The notes under the pieces: model-generated
Told to the model about the DNA's origin: nothing
What the model saw: only the letters and a program-made list of their open reading frames with translations
Database searches by the model: none
In this document: positions 8,560 through 17,032 of the stretch, piece by piece
How the letters are laid out: each line of letters starts with the position of its first letter
Position numbering within the stretch: the first letter of the stretch is position 1
Assembly (NCBI GenBank): GCA_044225015.1
Contig: JBGAJG010000006.1
Coordinates: forward strand, 186,001-250,000
DNA length: 64,000 nt
From: Pollutibacter sp044225015
GTDB lineage: Bacteria; Bacteroidota; Bacteroidia; Chitinophagales; Chitinophagaceae
Direction of reading: 5' to 3'
Translations under genes and position numbers: made by a program

Positions 8560-10401
8560 TTATTGCATCACCATCATCTTCTTGGATATAACTGTTCCAT
8601 TATCAAAGTTGGCCTGTACAAAGTAGATACCAGCTTTCAGGTTGGCAGGCGTATTTAGTGTAAAGCTATTAGAACCTTTATTCATCTGTTTGTCAGTTTT
8701 TACTACGGTTCTGCCAGAAGCATCTACCATTGACACATGGATAGTCTGACGTGACTCACTCCAAAGTGTGATGGTGGGGTTGGCAACCATAGGATTGGGT
8801 GATACTTTCATTTCAACGTCCTGGGTTCCCTGGTTCCTTACAATCAGCACCTTTGAATAACTAGGGCGGTCCTGTTTGTCAACCACTTTGATCCTGTAGT
8901 ACATTTTGCCTTCCACAACCCTGTTATCAACAAACTTATATTTGCCGCCATTACCCTGTGAAATCACATCACCAGCAGTATAGAATGATTTACCATCATT
9001 ACTGTACTCTACAGTGTATCGTGATATCTGGTCATCCTTACCTGATTCCCAACTAAGCTGTGTTTGTCCAGACTGGTATGTTGCTTCAAAATTGATCAAA
9101 CTTACAGGCAATACAACCAAACATTGGTTCAGCATAAAGTCATCAATTGCCCAGTCGTTACCAGACCCACCAGGCGCGTTGTTGCGGAGGTTGATGGCAA
9201 CGGAGGTGGAATTTCCGGTATTGAACGTAAAGGTTCTCTGAACCCATTGATTAGTATAGTTAATACTTCCCGTACCGTAAACATCATATCCATTTACTGA
9301 AAGCACCAGATTGGGCAATACCGTAGTTGTGGTACTCACGTTTCGAATCCAGAAACTCACGGTAAAATCAAAATTCTGAGGAAGGCCAGTAACATTGGTT
9401 GTGAATACAGAGCCAGGGCTGTATGAGGCATTCACCAACAACATATAACCACCGTCAACACCATTTCCTGGTGCCGGATTACCTGCACCGTTATTTGTAC
9501 CCGTATGATCACCAAATATCTGCCAGCTACTGAAAACCCTGTCTGAGTTGGCAGGCGATGAACCTGTATATTGGGTTGGACTTGTACTTTTCACTACAGC
9601 ATATGAACCATCATTTGGATTACTGTTAGCGATAGTGACATAATTGAATCCCGTAACAATAGGAGACGCCGCCCTGTTCAAGGTTGTCCCATGTGAAAAT
9701 GATCCTTCTGTTTCATCATCAATCCGGTTCCTGGGATCCATAGCCTGGCAGGAATACTGTGGCGTGATCAGGATACCCAGCGCCGTCAAATAATTTTGAA
9801 CAGGTACCCCATTGCTTGTAGTAGAATAAGAAAATGAATTACCCTGGGTTACCAGCTGGCTGCCATTGGTAGCATTCACCGTTACCCTGTATGTTGCCTG
9901 GATGATGGTAGCAGCAGAACCGTGTCTGGGGTTGGTAGTGCCTCCCGTGATGGTGCCTCCATCAGCCGGTGGCAGACCGGCAGCGTCACCCAGATTGATC
10001 GTGATAATACCAGACCTGTATTCCCCACGGTCATCTGAAAATGCATCTGTATAGTTACCCACATTAGGATTTCCTGACGTGGCACCACTATTGGCTTTAA
10101 CCGAAATTGTGCCAGGTACATACGTGGTATTAATAGGCGCAACGCCCATGAATTTCACCTTATATATGGTAGTGCCGCTTAACACAGTAATCACAGCCCT
10201 CATCTCCAGAATATCACCGGATGAAACAGCGCCACCATTGGGTCTGCTGATATTCACATAGGACAGTACAGTTTGCACGCCCTGAGAGAAACCGCTAAAA
10301 GAAACCAACATGGTCAACATAAAAATCACAAGGCTGTTTCGCAGGCCGGGGGTTACCAACCGGCTCACTTCCTGCCCTTCTTGTCTGCGTTTCGTTTTCA
10401 T
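8560..10401 (-). CDS. T9SS type A sorting-domain secreted protein (paralogue 1)
   Basis: About 613 aa from the ATG at 10401 (MKTKRRQEG; an ATG three codons earlier is also possible). A signal segment (FMLTMLVSFSGFSQG) is followed by an adhesin-like beta-rich region beginning VQTVLSYVNISRPNGG, a jelly-roll-like central part (about 330-440, with DWAIDDFMLNQC typical of lectin-like or MAM-like beta domains), a short fibronectin-like segment, and a T9SS C-terminal domain: SPNPMVANPTITL, ASGRTVVKTD, LKAGIYFVQ, KKMMVMQ. It should be exported by Sec and moved to the surface by T9SS. Role unknown. Highly similar over its whole length to the gene upstream, indicating tandem duplication. Confidence 0.85.
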   Translation of the reverse strand: MKTKRRQEGQEVSRLVTPGLRNSLVIFMLTMLVSFSGFSQGVQTVLSYVNISRPNGGAVSSGDILEMRAVITVLSGTTIYKVKFMGVAPINTTYVPGTISVKANSGATSGNPNVGNYTDAFSDDRGEYRSGIITINLGDAAGLPPADGGTITGGTTNPRHGSAATIIQATYRVTVNATNGSQLVTQGNSFSYSTTSNGVPVQNYLTALGILITPQYSCQAMDPRNRIDDETEGSFSHGTTLNRAASPIVTGFNYVTIANSNPNDGSYAVVKSTSPTQYTGSSPANSDRVFSSWQIFGDHTGTNNGAGNPAPGNGVDGGYMLLVNASYSPGSVFTTNVTGLPQNFDFTVSFWIRNVSTTTTVLPNLVLSVNGYDVYGTGSINYTNQWVQRTFTFNTGNSTSVAINLRNNAPGGSGNDWAIDDFMLNQCLVVLPVSLINFEATYQSGQTQLSWESGKDDQISRYTVEYSNDGKSFYTAGDVISQGNGGKYKFVDNRVVEGKMYYRIKVVDKQDRPSYSKVLIVRNQGTQDVEMKVSPNPMVANPTITLWSESRQTIHVSMVDASGRTVVKTDKQMNKGSNSFTLNTPANLKAGIYFVQANFDNGTVISKKMMVMQ

Positions 10402-10579
10402 AAAGTACATTTGAATGATGTGTATTACTACTGTGTTAATAACGTAAAATTACCTCGTAATTGATGTAGGGAGGTAATCACTAGTCGAAGGAAAAACCAC
10501 ATTCATCGATATCACGTAAAGCGTGCAGCTACATAAATCAGCAACCATTGTAAATGAATGGATTGTACAATGTGTAAAC

Positions 10580-10609
10580 AAAAAAAGCCACGCCTTTAAC
10601 AGGCGTGGC
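10580..10609 (-). terminator. Rho-independent terminator of the second T9SS paralogue
   Basis: Perfect 9-bp stem GCCACGCCT/AGGCGTGGC with loop TTAAC; seven A on the left give the U-run for the leftward transcript ending at 10638. Confidence 0.85.
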
Positions 10610-10637
10610 CCAGAGTTCAGTTAAATATATCAATCAT

Positions 10638-12482
10638 TTATCTGGCTATCATAACTTTTGACGTACGTGAACTACCGTCGGCAAGTGCAATCCTCAGATA
10701 GTAGATTCCCGGTTGCAAATTAGAAGGTGCAGACAAAGGAAATGAATTTGAGCCCCTTACTAGTTGCTGCTGAATCTTGTAGACTAACCTGCCAGAAGCA
10801 TCTGAAAGGGTTACTGTTGTATTCTGCCTGCTGTCACTCCAGAATTCAACATTTGTCTGGCTCGTCAATGGATTAGGTGCAACCCTGAATGTGTTATTTG
10901 AAGTTCCCTGGTTCCTGACAATCAGAACATTGCTATAGGTAGATTTTCCCTGATGATCAACAGACTGGAGCCTGTAATACATTTTCTGCTCTACTTCCCT
11001 TGTATCTATGAATCTGTACTGACCCCCTTTCCCTGAAGAAACTACTTGCCCTGCCGTATGGAATGACTTATTATCTGTACTGTATTCAACAATATAATGC
11101 CTGATCAGGTCATCAGATTCAACTTCCCATTTCAGTTCAGTTTGGCCGGACTGATACAAGGCATTGAAGCTCTTCATATTGAATGGAAGTACTATTAAAC
11201 ATTGTCTCAGGGTGAAATCATCAATAACCCAGTCATTACCAGATCCACCTGGGGCATTGTTACGCAAGTTGATGGCAACGGACGTTGACGAACCAGTATT
11301 GAATGTAAATGTCTTTAGCACCCATTGCCCACTATAAGTAACATCACCAGTACCATAGACATCATATCCATTTACAGACAGGATAAGGTTGGGAGTAACA
11401 GCTACATTATTAACGATATTTCGAACCCAGAAAGTAAATGTAAAGTCGAAGTTTGCAGGCAATCCATTTACATTAGTTGTGAATACAGAGCCCGGGCTGT
11501 ACGCTGCGTTCACCAGCAGCATATAACCCCCGTCAACTCCATTACCAGGTGCAGGATTTCCCGCACCATTGGTTGTGCCAGTATGGTCACCTACTATATC
11601 CCAGACTGAAAATACTTTATCGGATCCTGCAGGTGACGATCCAGTATATTGTGTGGGGCTGGTACTTTTAACTACCGCATACGCACCGTCGTTGGGTGTG
11701 CCGGTTGAAATGGTGTTATAAGTAAAACCAGTGACAATGGGAGATGAAGCTCTGTCTAGCGTAGTGCCGTGGAAAAAGCTGCCTTCCGTTTCATCGTCAA
11801 TCCTGTTTCGGGTATCCATGGCCTGACAGGCATATTGGGGCGTTACAAGGATGCCCAATGGGTTCATATAGTATTGAACAGGTGTACCTCTCCGCGTATT
11901 TGCATAGGTAAACGAATTACCCTGGGTCACCAGCTGACTACCGTTGGTTGCGTTCACGGTAACCCTATAGGTGACCATGATAATTGTGGCAGCTGAACCA
12001 TGCCTTGGGTTTGTTGACCCTCCATCAATCTGTCCACCATTGGCGGGAGGCAATCCAGCGCCATCACCCATATTGATGGTAATAATACCTGACACTACTT
12101 CTCCACGATCGTCATTGACAGCATCCGTGTAATACCCTACATTGGGGTTTCCCGTGGTAGACCCACCATTTGACTTTGCGGCTAATGTCCCCGGTATATA
12201 TGTGGTATTTATGGGTGCTGTACCCATGAACTTCACTTTGTAAATTGAAGTGCCATTAAATACAGTAAGAACCGCTCTAATCTCAAGGATATCGCCCGAA
12301 GAAACGGCACCACCTGTAGGTCTGGAAATATTGGTATAGGTTAACACCTGCTGAACTGTTTGCCCCTTAACTGTGTCTGGCAGGGAAAGCAGCAGCATAA
12401 TGAACATGGCAAAACATACCCAAGTATTACCCATCACCTTTCGTTCTGTTCTAAAAATTCCACAGGCCATTTTCATTGCCAA
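10638..12482 (-). CDS. T9SS type A sorting-domain secreted protein (paralogue 2)
   Basis: 614 aa, same architecture as its downstream neighbour: signal segment (FIMLLLSLPDTVKGQ), VQQVLTYTNISRPTGG, YACQAMDTRNRIDDETEGSFFHGTT, DWVIDDFTLRQC, and a T9SS C-terminal domain (APNPLTSQTNVEF, ASGRLVYKIQ, LQPGIYYLR, TSKVMIAR). Several N-terminal and central stretches are nearly identical between the two proteins. Each gene has its own terminator, so each may be transcribed alone. Cargo function unknown; a surface or matrix adhesin is a guess. Confidence 0.85.
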   Translation of the reverse strand: MAMKMACGIFRTERKVMGNTWVCFAMFIMLLLSLPDTVKGQTVQQVLTYTNISRPTGGAVSSGDILEIRAVLTVFNGTSIYKVKFMGTAPINTTYIPGTLAAKSNGGSTTGNPNVGYYTDAVNDDRGEVVSGIITINMGDGAGLPPANGGQIDGGSTNPRHGSAATIIMVTYRVTVNATNGSQLVTQGNSFTYANTRRGTPVQYYMNPLGILVTPQYACQAMDTRNRIDDETEGSFFHGTTLDRASSPIVTGFTYNTISTGTPNDGAYAVVKSTSPTQYTGSSPAGSDKVFSVWDIVGDHTGTTNGAGNPAPGNGVDGGYMLLVNAAYSPGSVFTTNVNGLPANFDFTFTFWVRNIVNNVAVTPNLILSVNGYDVYGTGDVTYSGQWVLKTFTFNTGSSTSVAINLRNNAPGGSGNDWVIDDFTLRQCLIVLPFNMKSFNALYQSGQTELKWEVESDDLIRHYIVEYSTDNKSFHTAGQVVSSGKGGQYRFIDTREVEQKMYYRLQSVDHQGKSTYSNVLIVRNQGTSNNTFRVAPNPLTSQTNVEFWSDSRQNTTVTLSDASGRLVYKIQQQLVRGSNSFPLSAPSNLQPGIYYLRIALADGSSRTSKVMIAR

Positions 12483-12643
12483 AATTTGAAAGTTAGTTCT
12501 TAAGGATAGATTGTACCCGCTCAGTTCCCTCTGGGCTTCAAGCGTTAGGAATGAGCGATTTACATTACATAAAACGAGAATAAGATGATTTTATTTTACG
12601 GCAGAAGTAGTTAGCCGCTCATGAATCACCGTACTTTGTACCC

Positions 12644-13318
12644 ATGGGAAATAAGATATCGGCGGCAATTTTTGACATGGACGGGGTTTTGATTGATTCT
12701 GAGCCACTTTGGCATGAAGCAGCTAATGAGGCATTTGGCCCCTTGGGATTCCAACTGGATCATCAGTCATATTCAGTCTCTATTGGCTTGAGAACCAAAG
12801 AGTTTGTTGCCTTTTGGCTTGGCAGGCACAAGGCAGACATCAATAAATCACCTGTTATAGAACAAGAGATCAATATGCTTGTAATTGAAAAAATATTGCA
12901 GAAGGGAATGTCTATGCCTGGTGTAGTACCTATTTTAGAAATGTTAACAATCCGTGGATACAAAATTGGCCTGGCCTCCTCATCGCCATCAGCCTTAATA
13001 AATGTGGTAGTAGACAAATTAGGTATTCGCTCGTTCTTTTCAACTTTTGCATCAGCAGAGAGTCTTGTTTATGGAAAGCCACATCCGGAAGTTTACCTGA
13101 ATTGTGCTCAAGCATTGGATGTAAACCCCAATCAATGTGTATGCTTTGAAGACTCTTTCAACGGCCTGATTGCTGCTAAGGCTGCCCGTATGACCTGCGT
13201 TGCCATTCCGGCACCGGAATTTCGCCATCAGCCCCGCTTCCAGGCTGCAGACCTGATTCTCAACTCCCTGGAGGAATTTGATCTGGATAAATTAGGCATA
13301 GAGGCATTAAGGCATTAA
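12644..13318 (+). CDS. HAD-family phosphatase (beta-phosphoglucomutase/HxpB-like)
   Basis: 224 aa, subfamily IA. Motif I AIFDMDGVLIDSEPLWHE (nucleophile Asp), motif II LASSSP, motif III GKPHPEVYL (Lys), motif IV VCFEDSFNGLIAAKAA. The spacing of the cap domain and the SEPLWHEA segment resemble hexitol phosphatases (HxpB/YniC) more than phosphoglucomutases, but substrates of such enzymes are not predictable. The C-terminus, GIEALRH, and the stop codon are encoded by the first units of a tandem array, so the tail is probably not part of the fold. Confidence 0.85.
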   Translation: MGNKISAAIFDMDGVLIDSEPLWHEAANEAFGPLGFQLDHQSYSVSIGLRTKEFVAFWLGRHKADINKSPVIEQEINMLVIEKILQKGMSMPGVVPILEMLTIRGYKIGLASSSPSALINVVVDKLGIRSFFSTFASAESLVYGKPHPEVYLNCAQALDVNPNQCVCFEDSFNGLIAAKAARMTCVAIPAPEFRHQPRFQAADLILNSLEEFDLDKLGIEALRH

Positions 13319-13400
13319 GGCATTAAGGCATTAAGGCATTGAGGCATTAAGGCATTGAGGCATTGCCGCACTACCGCATTGCCACATTACCACATTACCC
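13299..13400. repeat. GGCATTAA / GGCATTGA array passing into CCGCATTA-type units
   Basis: Seven or more 8-nt units (GGCATTAA or GGCATTGA) are followed by GCCGCACTACCGCATTGCCACATTACCACATTACCC-like units (given here as type only: ACCGCATT, GCCACATT, ACCACATT). It starts inside the 3' end of the HAD gene and stops just before the rpsA terminator. Confidence 0.8.
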
Positions 13401-13402
13401 AA

Positions 13403-13462
13403 ACATCTACCCACAAAAAAAAACCCGGCCTAAGCCGGGTTTTCTATGCTGTGGATAGATGT
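13403..13462 (-). terminator. rpsA terminator inside an extended imperfect palindrome
   Basis: Core stem AACCCGGC/GCCGGGTT with loop at 13430-13433 and nine A on the left (U-run on the rpsA transcript). Outside this, ACATCTACCCAC (13403-13414) pairs with GTGGATAGATGT (13451-13462), 11 of 12 positions, reaching the last base of the rpsA stop codon. Confidence 0.85.
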
Positions 13463-15279
13463 TATTGACCATCCCCTTCTTCCATCTTCTTCTTCAGCTC
13501 GGCAAGAACACCCAGGTCTCCCAGGGTTGTTTTCTCCACCTTGCTTTGCACATCCTTCACCGCTTTCTTGGTTTTGGCAGCTTCGGCTTTCTTCTCCTTC
13601 GCTACAGCCTCTTTCTCCTCGTGTTTCACCTGCTCCCAAATCCTGGCGTGGCTCACCACAATACGCTTCTCATTGCGATCAAATTCGATCACCATGAAAG
13701 GAAGGGTTTCCTCCACCTTCACGGGAGAACCGTCTTCTTTCACCAGGTGACGGCCAGGTGCAAATCCTTCCAGTCCGTAAGGAAGCTGAACAATAGCGCC
13801 TTTGTCGTCTTTGCGGGAAATAGTACCCTCATGTACTGACCCTACAGCGAAAGTTTCCTGCAGGGTGTTCCAGGGATCTTCTTCCAGTTGTTTATGACCC
13901 AGTTGAAGTTTCCTGTTATCCTTATCAATGTTAAGGATGGCTACATCAATGGTTGCGCCCACTTTCGTATACTCTGAAGGATGGTTGAAACGCTTCAGCC
14001 AGCTCAGGTCAGAAATGTGGATCATGCCACCAATACCGGGCTCCAGTTCAACAAATACACCGTAGGGCGTGATGTTTTTCACAACACCTTTGTGCCTGCT
14101 CTCGGTAGGATATTTAGCTTCAATGTCGCTCCAGGGGTCATTGGTCAACTGCTTGATGGAGAGACTCATTTTGCGACTCTCTTTGTCAAGTGTTACCACT
14201 TTAGCCTCATACTCGTCTCCGAGTTTGAAGAACTCTTTTGCATTAATAGGGGAATTGGCCCAGGTGATCTCAGATACGTGCACCAGTCCTTCCACACCGG
14301 GAAGAATCTCCAGGAATGCACCGTAGTCTTCAATATTCACCACCTTACCTTTCACGAGCGCACCTTCGGTAACGTTCTCAGGCAAAGTATCCCATGGGTG
14401 TGGTGTCAGCTGCTTAAGGCCTAGGCTGATACGGCGCTTCTCGTCATCAAAGTCGAGCACCACCACATTCAGCTTCTGGTCAAGCTTCAGCACCTCAGCA
14501 GGATGGTTGATCCTGCCCCAGCTGATATCAGTAATATACAACAGACCATCTACGCCGCCCAGGTCAAGGAATGCACCGAAGTCGGTGATATTCTTGATAG
14601 TACCTTCCAGTACCTGACCTTTCTCGAGTTTGGACATGATCTCGAGACGCTGTGCTTCGATGTCGCTTTCAATAAGGGCTTTGTGTGATACAACAGCATT
14701 CTTGATGGCTTCGTTGATCTTAACCACCTTGAATTCCATTGTCTTACCAACGAACTGATCGTAGTCAGTAACAGGCTTAACGTCAATCTGTGAACCTGGC
14801 AGGAAGGTCTCCATACCATAAATGTCCACAATAAGACCGCCTTTGGTTTTGCTGGTAACCAGGCCGGATACCACTTCACCAGTTTTGTGCACTTCCACGA
14901 TCTTCTCCCATGCGCGGGTGATCCTGGCTTGCTTACGGCTGAGGTTCAGATGACCTTCCCGGTCTTCTTTCTCTACCACCATAACTTCCACGAGATCTCC
15001 GATCTTCAGGTTTTGAAGATCACGGAACTCATTCAGGGAAACCAGACCATCAGATTTAAAACCGATGTTCAATACAACATCTGTTTTTGTGAGGCCTACA
15101 ACGGTACCCTCAATCATTTCACCATCGGTAATGGTGCGGAACGTATTCTCATACGCTGCATCATACTTTTGTTTCTCTTCGTTGGTGTACGAAGTGACAT
15201 TTCGCTTGTCAACGCTCCAGTCAAAATCATCATGAGCTGTAGCGACTGCGGGGGCTGTTACATTTTTGTTTTCTTCCAC
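13462..15279 (-). CDS. rpsA: 30S ribosomal protein S1
   Basis: 605 aa. RNA-binding protein of the small subunit that helps load mRNA. Six S1 (OB-fold) domains can be followed; good examples are GQVLEGTIKNITDFGAFLDLGGVDGLLYITD, GALVKGKVVNIEDYGAFLEI and HKGVVKNITPYGVFVELEPG (each cut here to its core). The C-terminal 60 residues are a Lys/Glu/Ala-rich tail. The start codon is GTG (15277-15279), fixed by a strong ribosome-binding site 9 nt upstream and by MEENKN as the natural N-terminus. Monocistronic: own promoter and terminator. Confidence 0.96.
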   Translation of the reverse strand: MEENKNVTAPAVATAHDDFDWSVDKRNVTSYTNEEKQKYDAAYENTFRTITDGEMIEGTVVGLTKTDVVLNIGFKSDGLVSLNEFRDLQNLKIGDLVEVMVVEKEDREGHLNLSRKQARITRAWEKIVEVHKTGEVVSGLVTSKTKGGLIVDIYGMETFLPGSQIDVKPVTDYDQFVGKTMEFKVVKINEAIKNAVVSHKALIESDIEAQRLEIMSKLEKGQVLEGTIKNITDFGAFLDLGGVDGLLYITDISWGRINHPAEVLKLDQKLNVVVLDFDDEKRRISLGLKQLTPHPWDTLPENVTEGALVKGKVVNIEDYGAFLEILPGVEGLVHVSEITWANSPINAKEFFKLGDEYEAKVVTLDKESRKMSLSIKQLTNDPWSDIEAKYPTESRHKGVVKNITPYGVFVELEPGIGGMIHISDLSWLKRFNHPSEYTKVGATIDVAILNIDKDNRKLQLGHKQLEEDPWNTLQETFAVGSVHEGTISRKDDKGAIVQLPYGLEGFAPGRHLVKEDGSPVKVEETLPFMVIEFDRNEKRIVVSHARIWEQVKHEEKEAVAKEKKAEAAKTKKAVKDVQSKVEKTTLGDLGVLAELKKKMEEGDGQ

Positions 15280-15286
15280 TTAAAAA

Positions 15287-15295
15287 GTCCTCCTT
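15287..15295 (-). promoter_or_regulatory. Extended Shine-Dalgarno sequence of rpsA
   Basis: Minus strand reads AAAAAGGAGGACTTTTTAA then GTG, so AAAGGAGG, the full complement of the 16S 3' end CCTCCTTT, is placed 9 nt before the start codon. Most genes in this window have no such sequence, as expected in Bacteroidota, where the anti-SD is largely hidden. Confidence 0.8.
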
Positions 15296-15339
15296 TTTGT
15301 TGAATTAACAGGGAATTTTAGGGCCCTGTTTGGGGAGGG

Positions 15340-15347
15340 CAAAGGTA
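15340..15347 (-). promoter_or_regulatory. Predicted -7 element of the rpsA promoter
   Basis: Minus strand TACCTTTG matches TAnnTTTG exactly; leader to the GTG start about 55 nt. The -33 region reads GTTTCCTC, a weak match. Confidence 0.6.
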
Positions 15348-15621
15348 GCTTATTTTCAGAGGAAACCACCTTTCCCCAGCTATGTATTTTTTATGCCTGG
15401 CTAAAGAATTGCAATACCAGGACCTCAAAGAGTGTCCAATGACACAAAAAACCATATAAAATATTGAATTTCAGCTACTTAACATCTCCTTTTACTCTAA
15501 ACCAGGCCCATCAATCCCTTTATCCCAGTCAAACAGCCCTCAGTCTTAGCAGGGCATAAGTCAGAATTCCTAAAATTTTATTGACGTATCATTGCACTTC
15601 AAATCGGAATTACAGTTTTAT

Positions 15622-16074
15622 ATGATCACCATCGTCCTAATTGATCTGTACAGTAAAGAACTTGAAAAACTTAAACAGGAGGTCCTGGCCTATGAATCTG
15701 ATGAGCAACCCTGGATGACGCCCGGCAGTGCCCTTTCTGCAGGTAACCTTTGCATGCAACTTACCGGAACCCTCCAGCATTATATCGGAAATATGATGGG
15801 CGATTCAGGCTATATCCGGAACAAGGAAGCTGAACTCAAAGCCCGCAACCTGAACAGGGAGCGCCTCCTCGAGGAAATAAATAACACCCAGACTGTTGTG
15901 ATCAACACCCTGGAGGAAATGTCTAAAACAGAATTGCAGAAAGTATTTCCTACCAACGAGTTTGAGGAACCAGTGACTACTGAATATTACCTGTTGCATT
16001 TACTCAAGTTGCTGAGTTTCTATATAGGACAGATAAGGTATCATCGCCTGATGGTTACTACATCAAAGGCATAA
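15622..16074 (+). CDS. DinB/DUF1572-like four-helix protein
   Basis: 150 aa from the ATG at 15622 (MITIVLIDLYSKELEKL); a start ten codons earlier is possible. The pattern MQLTGTLQHYIGNMM in the first half and LLHLLKLLSFYIGQIRYHR near the end fits DinB-superfamily proteins, whose conserved histidines bind a divalent metal. In this copy the second-half motif has Phe (LSFYIGQ) where relatives often have His, so metal binding may be changed. Relatives include thiol transferases and unknown enzymes; function here is not known. Confidence 0.65.
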   Translation: MITIVLIDLYSKELEKLKQEVLAYESDEQPWMTPGSALSAGNLCMQLTGTLQHYIGNMMGDSGYIRNKEAELKARNLNRERLLEEINNTQTVVINTLEEMSKTELQKVFPTNEFEEPVTTEYYLLHLLKLLSFYIGQIRYHRLMVTTSKA

Positions 16075-16091
16075 TTTTGACACAGGGCATC

Positions 16092-16131
16092 TTTTAGCGC
16101 AAATGTGCTAACGATTATTTTTGCGCTAAAA
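16092..16131. promoter_or_regulatory. Dyad overlapping the promoter of the lipoprotein gene
   Basis: TTTTAGCGCAAA (16092-16103) and TTTGCGCTAAAA (16120-16131) form a perfect 12-bp inverted repeat with a 16-nt spacer. A -7-like TATTTTTG lies at 16116-16123, so the right arm overlaps it and the left arm falls at the -33 position. The start codon follows at 16135. The geometry suits a repressor operator. Confidence 0.55.
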
Positions 16132-16134
16132 ATC

Positions 16135-16869
16135 ATGCGTTACTTTTTCTTTGTGTTAATTTGCGCATCAGGCTTTCTGGCGTCTTGCAGCAAATCAGAT
16201 AGTGGCGAACCTACCCCTCCTACCGGCACCATCAATGGTACCATTGATGCTTATGATGATAAGACAAACCCGGCCACTGACAAATCAGGATTCACGGTGA
16301 TCCTTGGTTCAACAGGCAAAACTGCCAGCACTGATGCGGCAGGCAAGTTTTCATTCCCCGGTGTTCCGTATGACAATTATGACATCGTAGTAACCAAAAC
16401 CGGATATGGCACATTTAAATTGTTTGGCGTAAGCCTCCAAACCTCCAGCACCAATGTGCCTACCATAACCATGGGTGCAGTTTCCACTACTTCCGTAACT
16501 TCATTGACCTATAACAATAAACAGTATAATGGTGTTCCGGGTGCAAGTTATATTTACTCAACCAGCCCGGCACCCAGTTCCACTAACAGAGGCTATACAA
16601 GAGTTTTTTTATCTCCTGAAAACACGGTGTCTAATACAATTTATACTGCGTTCTCATCTGTGAGAAGTAATGCTAGCAATGATGTAACCGGAGGATTTAC
16701 GGCAGATGAGTTATATGGCCTCGGATTTAAATCAGGGCAAACTATTTATGCTAAAATGTATGGAGAGTCATTGTTCAGCAACAGCTATCTTGATCCTTCG
16801 TCAGGAAAGACTGTTTTTCCCAACCTCAATCCCAATTCTCCCGCTGCCATTAGTTTTATAGTACCATAA
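16135..16869 (+). CDS. Lipoprotein with carboxypeptidase-regulatory-like domain
   Basis: 244 aa. MRYFFFVLICASGFLASC is a lipoprotein signal with lipobox LASC; SKSDSGEP after the Cys gives a flexible linker. Residues about 30-120 (GTINGTIDAYDDKTNPATDKSGFTV ... TDAAGKFSFPGVPYDNYDIVVTKTGYG, abbreviated) form a CarboxypepD_reg-like fold. The C-terminal half is a second beta-rich region without known motifs. The start at 16135 is chosen for the signal peptide. Probably an outer-membrane lipoprotein of unknown role, under the dyad-containing promoter just upstream. Confidence 0.8.
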   Translation: MRYFFFVLICASGFLASCSKSDSGEPTPPTGTINGTIDAYDDKTNPATDKSGFTVILGSTGKTASTDAAGKFSFPGVPYDNYDIVVTKTGYGTFKLFGVSLQTSSTNVPTITMGAVSTTSVTSLTYNNKQYNGVPGASYIYSTSPAPSSTNRGYTRVFLSPENTVSNTIYTAFSSVRSNASNDVTGGFTADELYGLGFKSGQTIYAKMYGESLFSNSYLDPSSGKTVFPNLNPNSPAAISFIVP

Positions 16870-16887
16870 CCGTTGGAATATCAGATT

Positions 16888-16931
16888 CAAAGCGTGAATT
16901 TGCCGGTGGGATCCGGCGAATTCACGCTTTG
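16888..16931. terminator. Long hairpin after the lipoprotein gene
   Basis: A 19-bp stem with a single G-T mismatch: left arm 16888-16906 (CAAAGCGTGAATTTGCCGG), right arm 16913-16931, loop TGGGAT. It begins 18 nt after the lipoprotein stop. No U-run follows on either strand, so it may be a processed mRNA end or barrier and not a classical terminator. Confidence 0.6.
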
Positions 16932-17032
16932 TGGTATCAGGTATCTAAGAATTTATTTCTATTTTCGGGCCATTCTGTATTGAATTATTTGCATTCATCG
17001 TTCAACCCTACATTCACTCGCAGACACCTTTT

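Larger units (their letters stand above)
15280..15621. other. Intergenic region between rpsA and the DinB-like gene
   Basis: This 342-nt AT-rich gap holds the rpsA leader and promoter at its left end. I see no tandem array, no small ORF with family-like features, and no tRNA or structured RNA that I can recognise. A start of the DinB-like gene at 15592 would shorten it. Confidence 0.5.

Noticed and set aside
8560..12482. Insertion sequence or transposon between the T9SS paralogues
   Set aside because: The gap holds only a terminator and AT-rich sequence, with no transposase fragment or terminal repeats.
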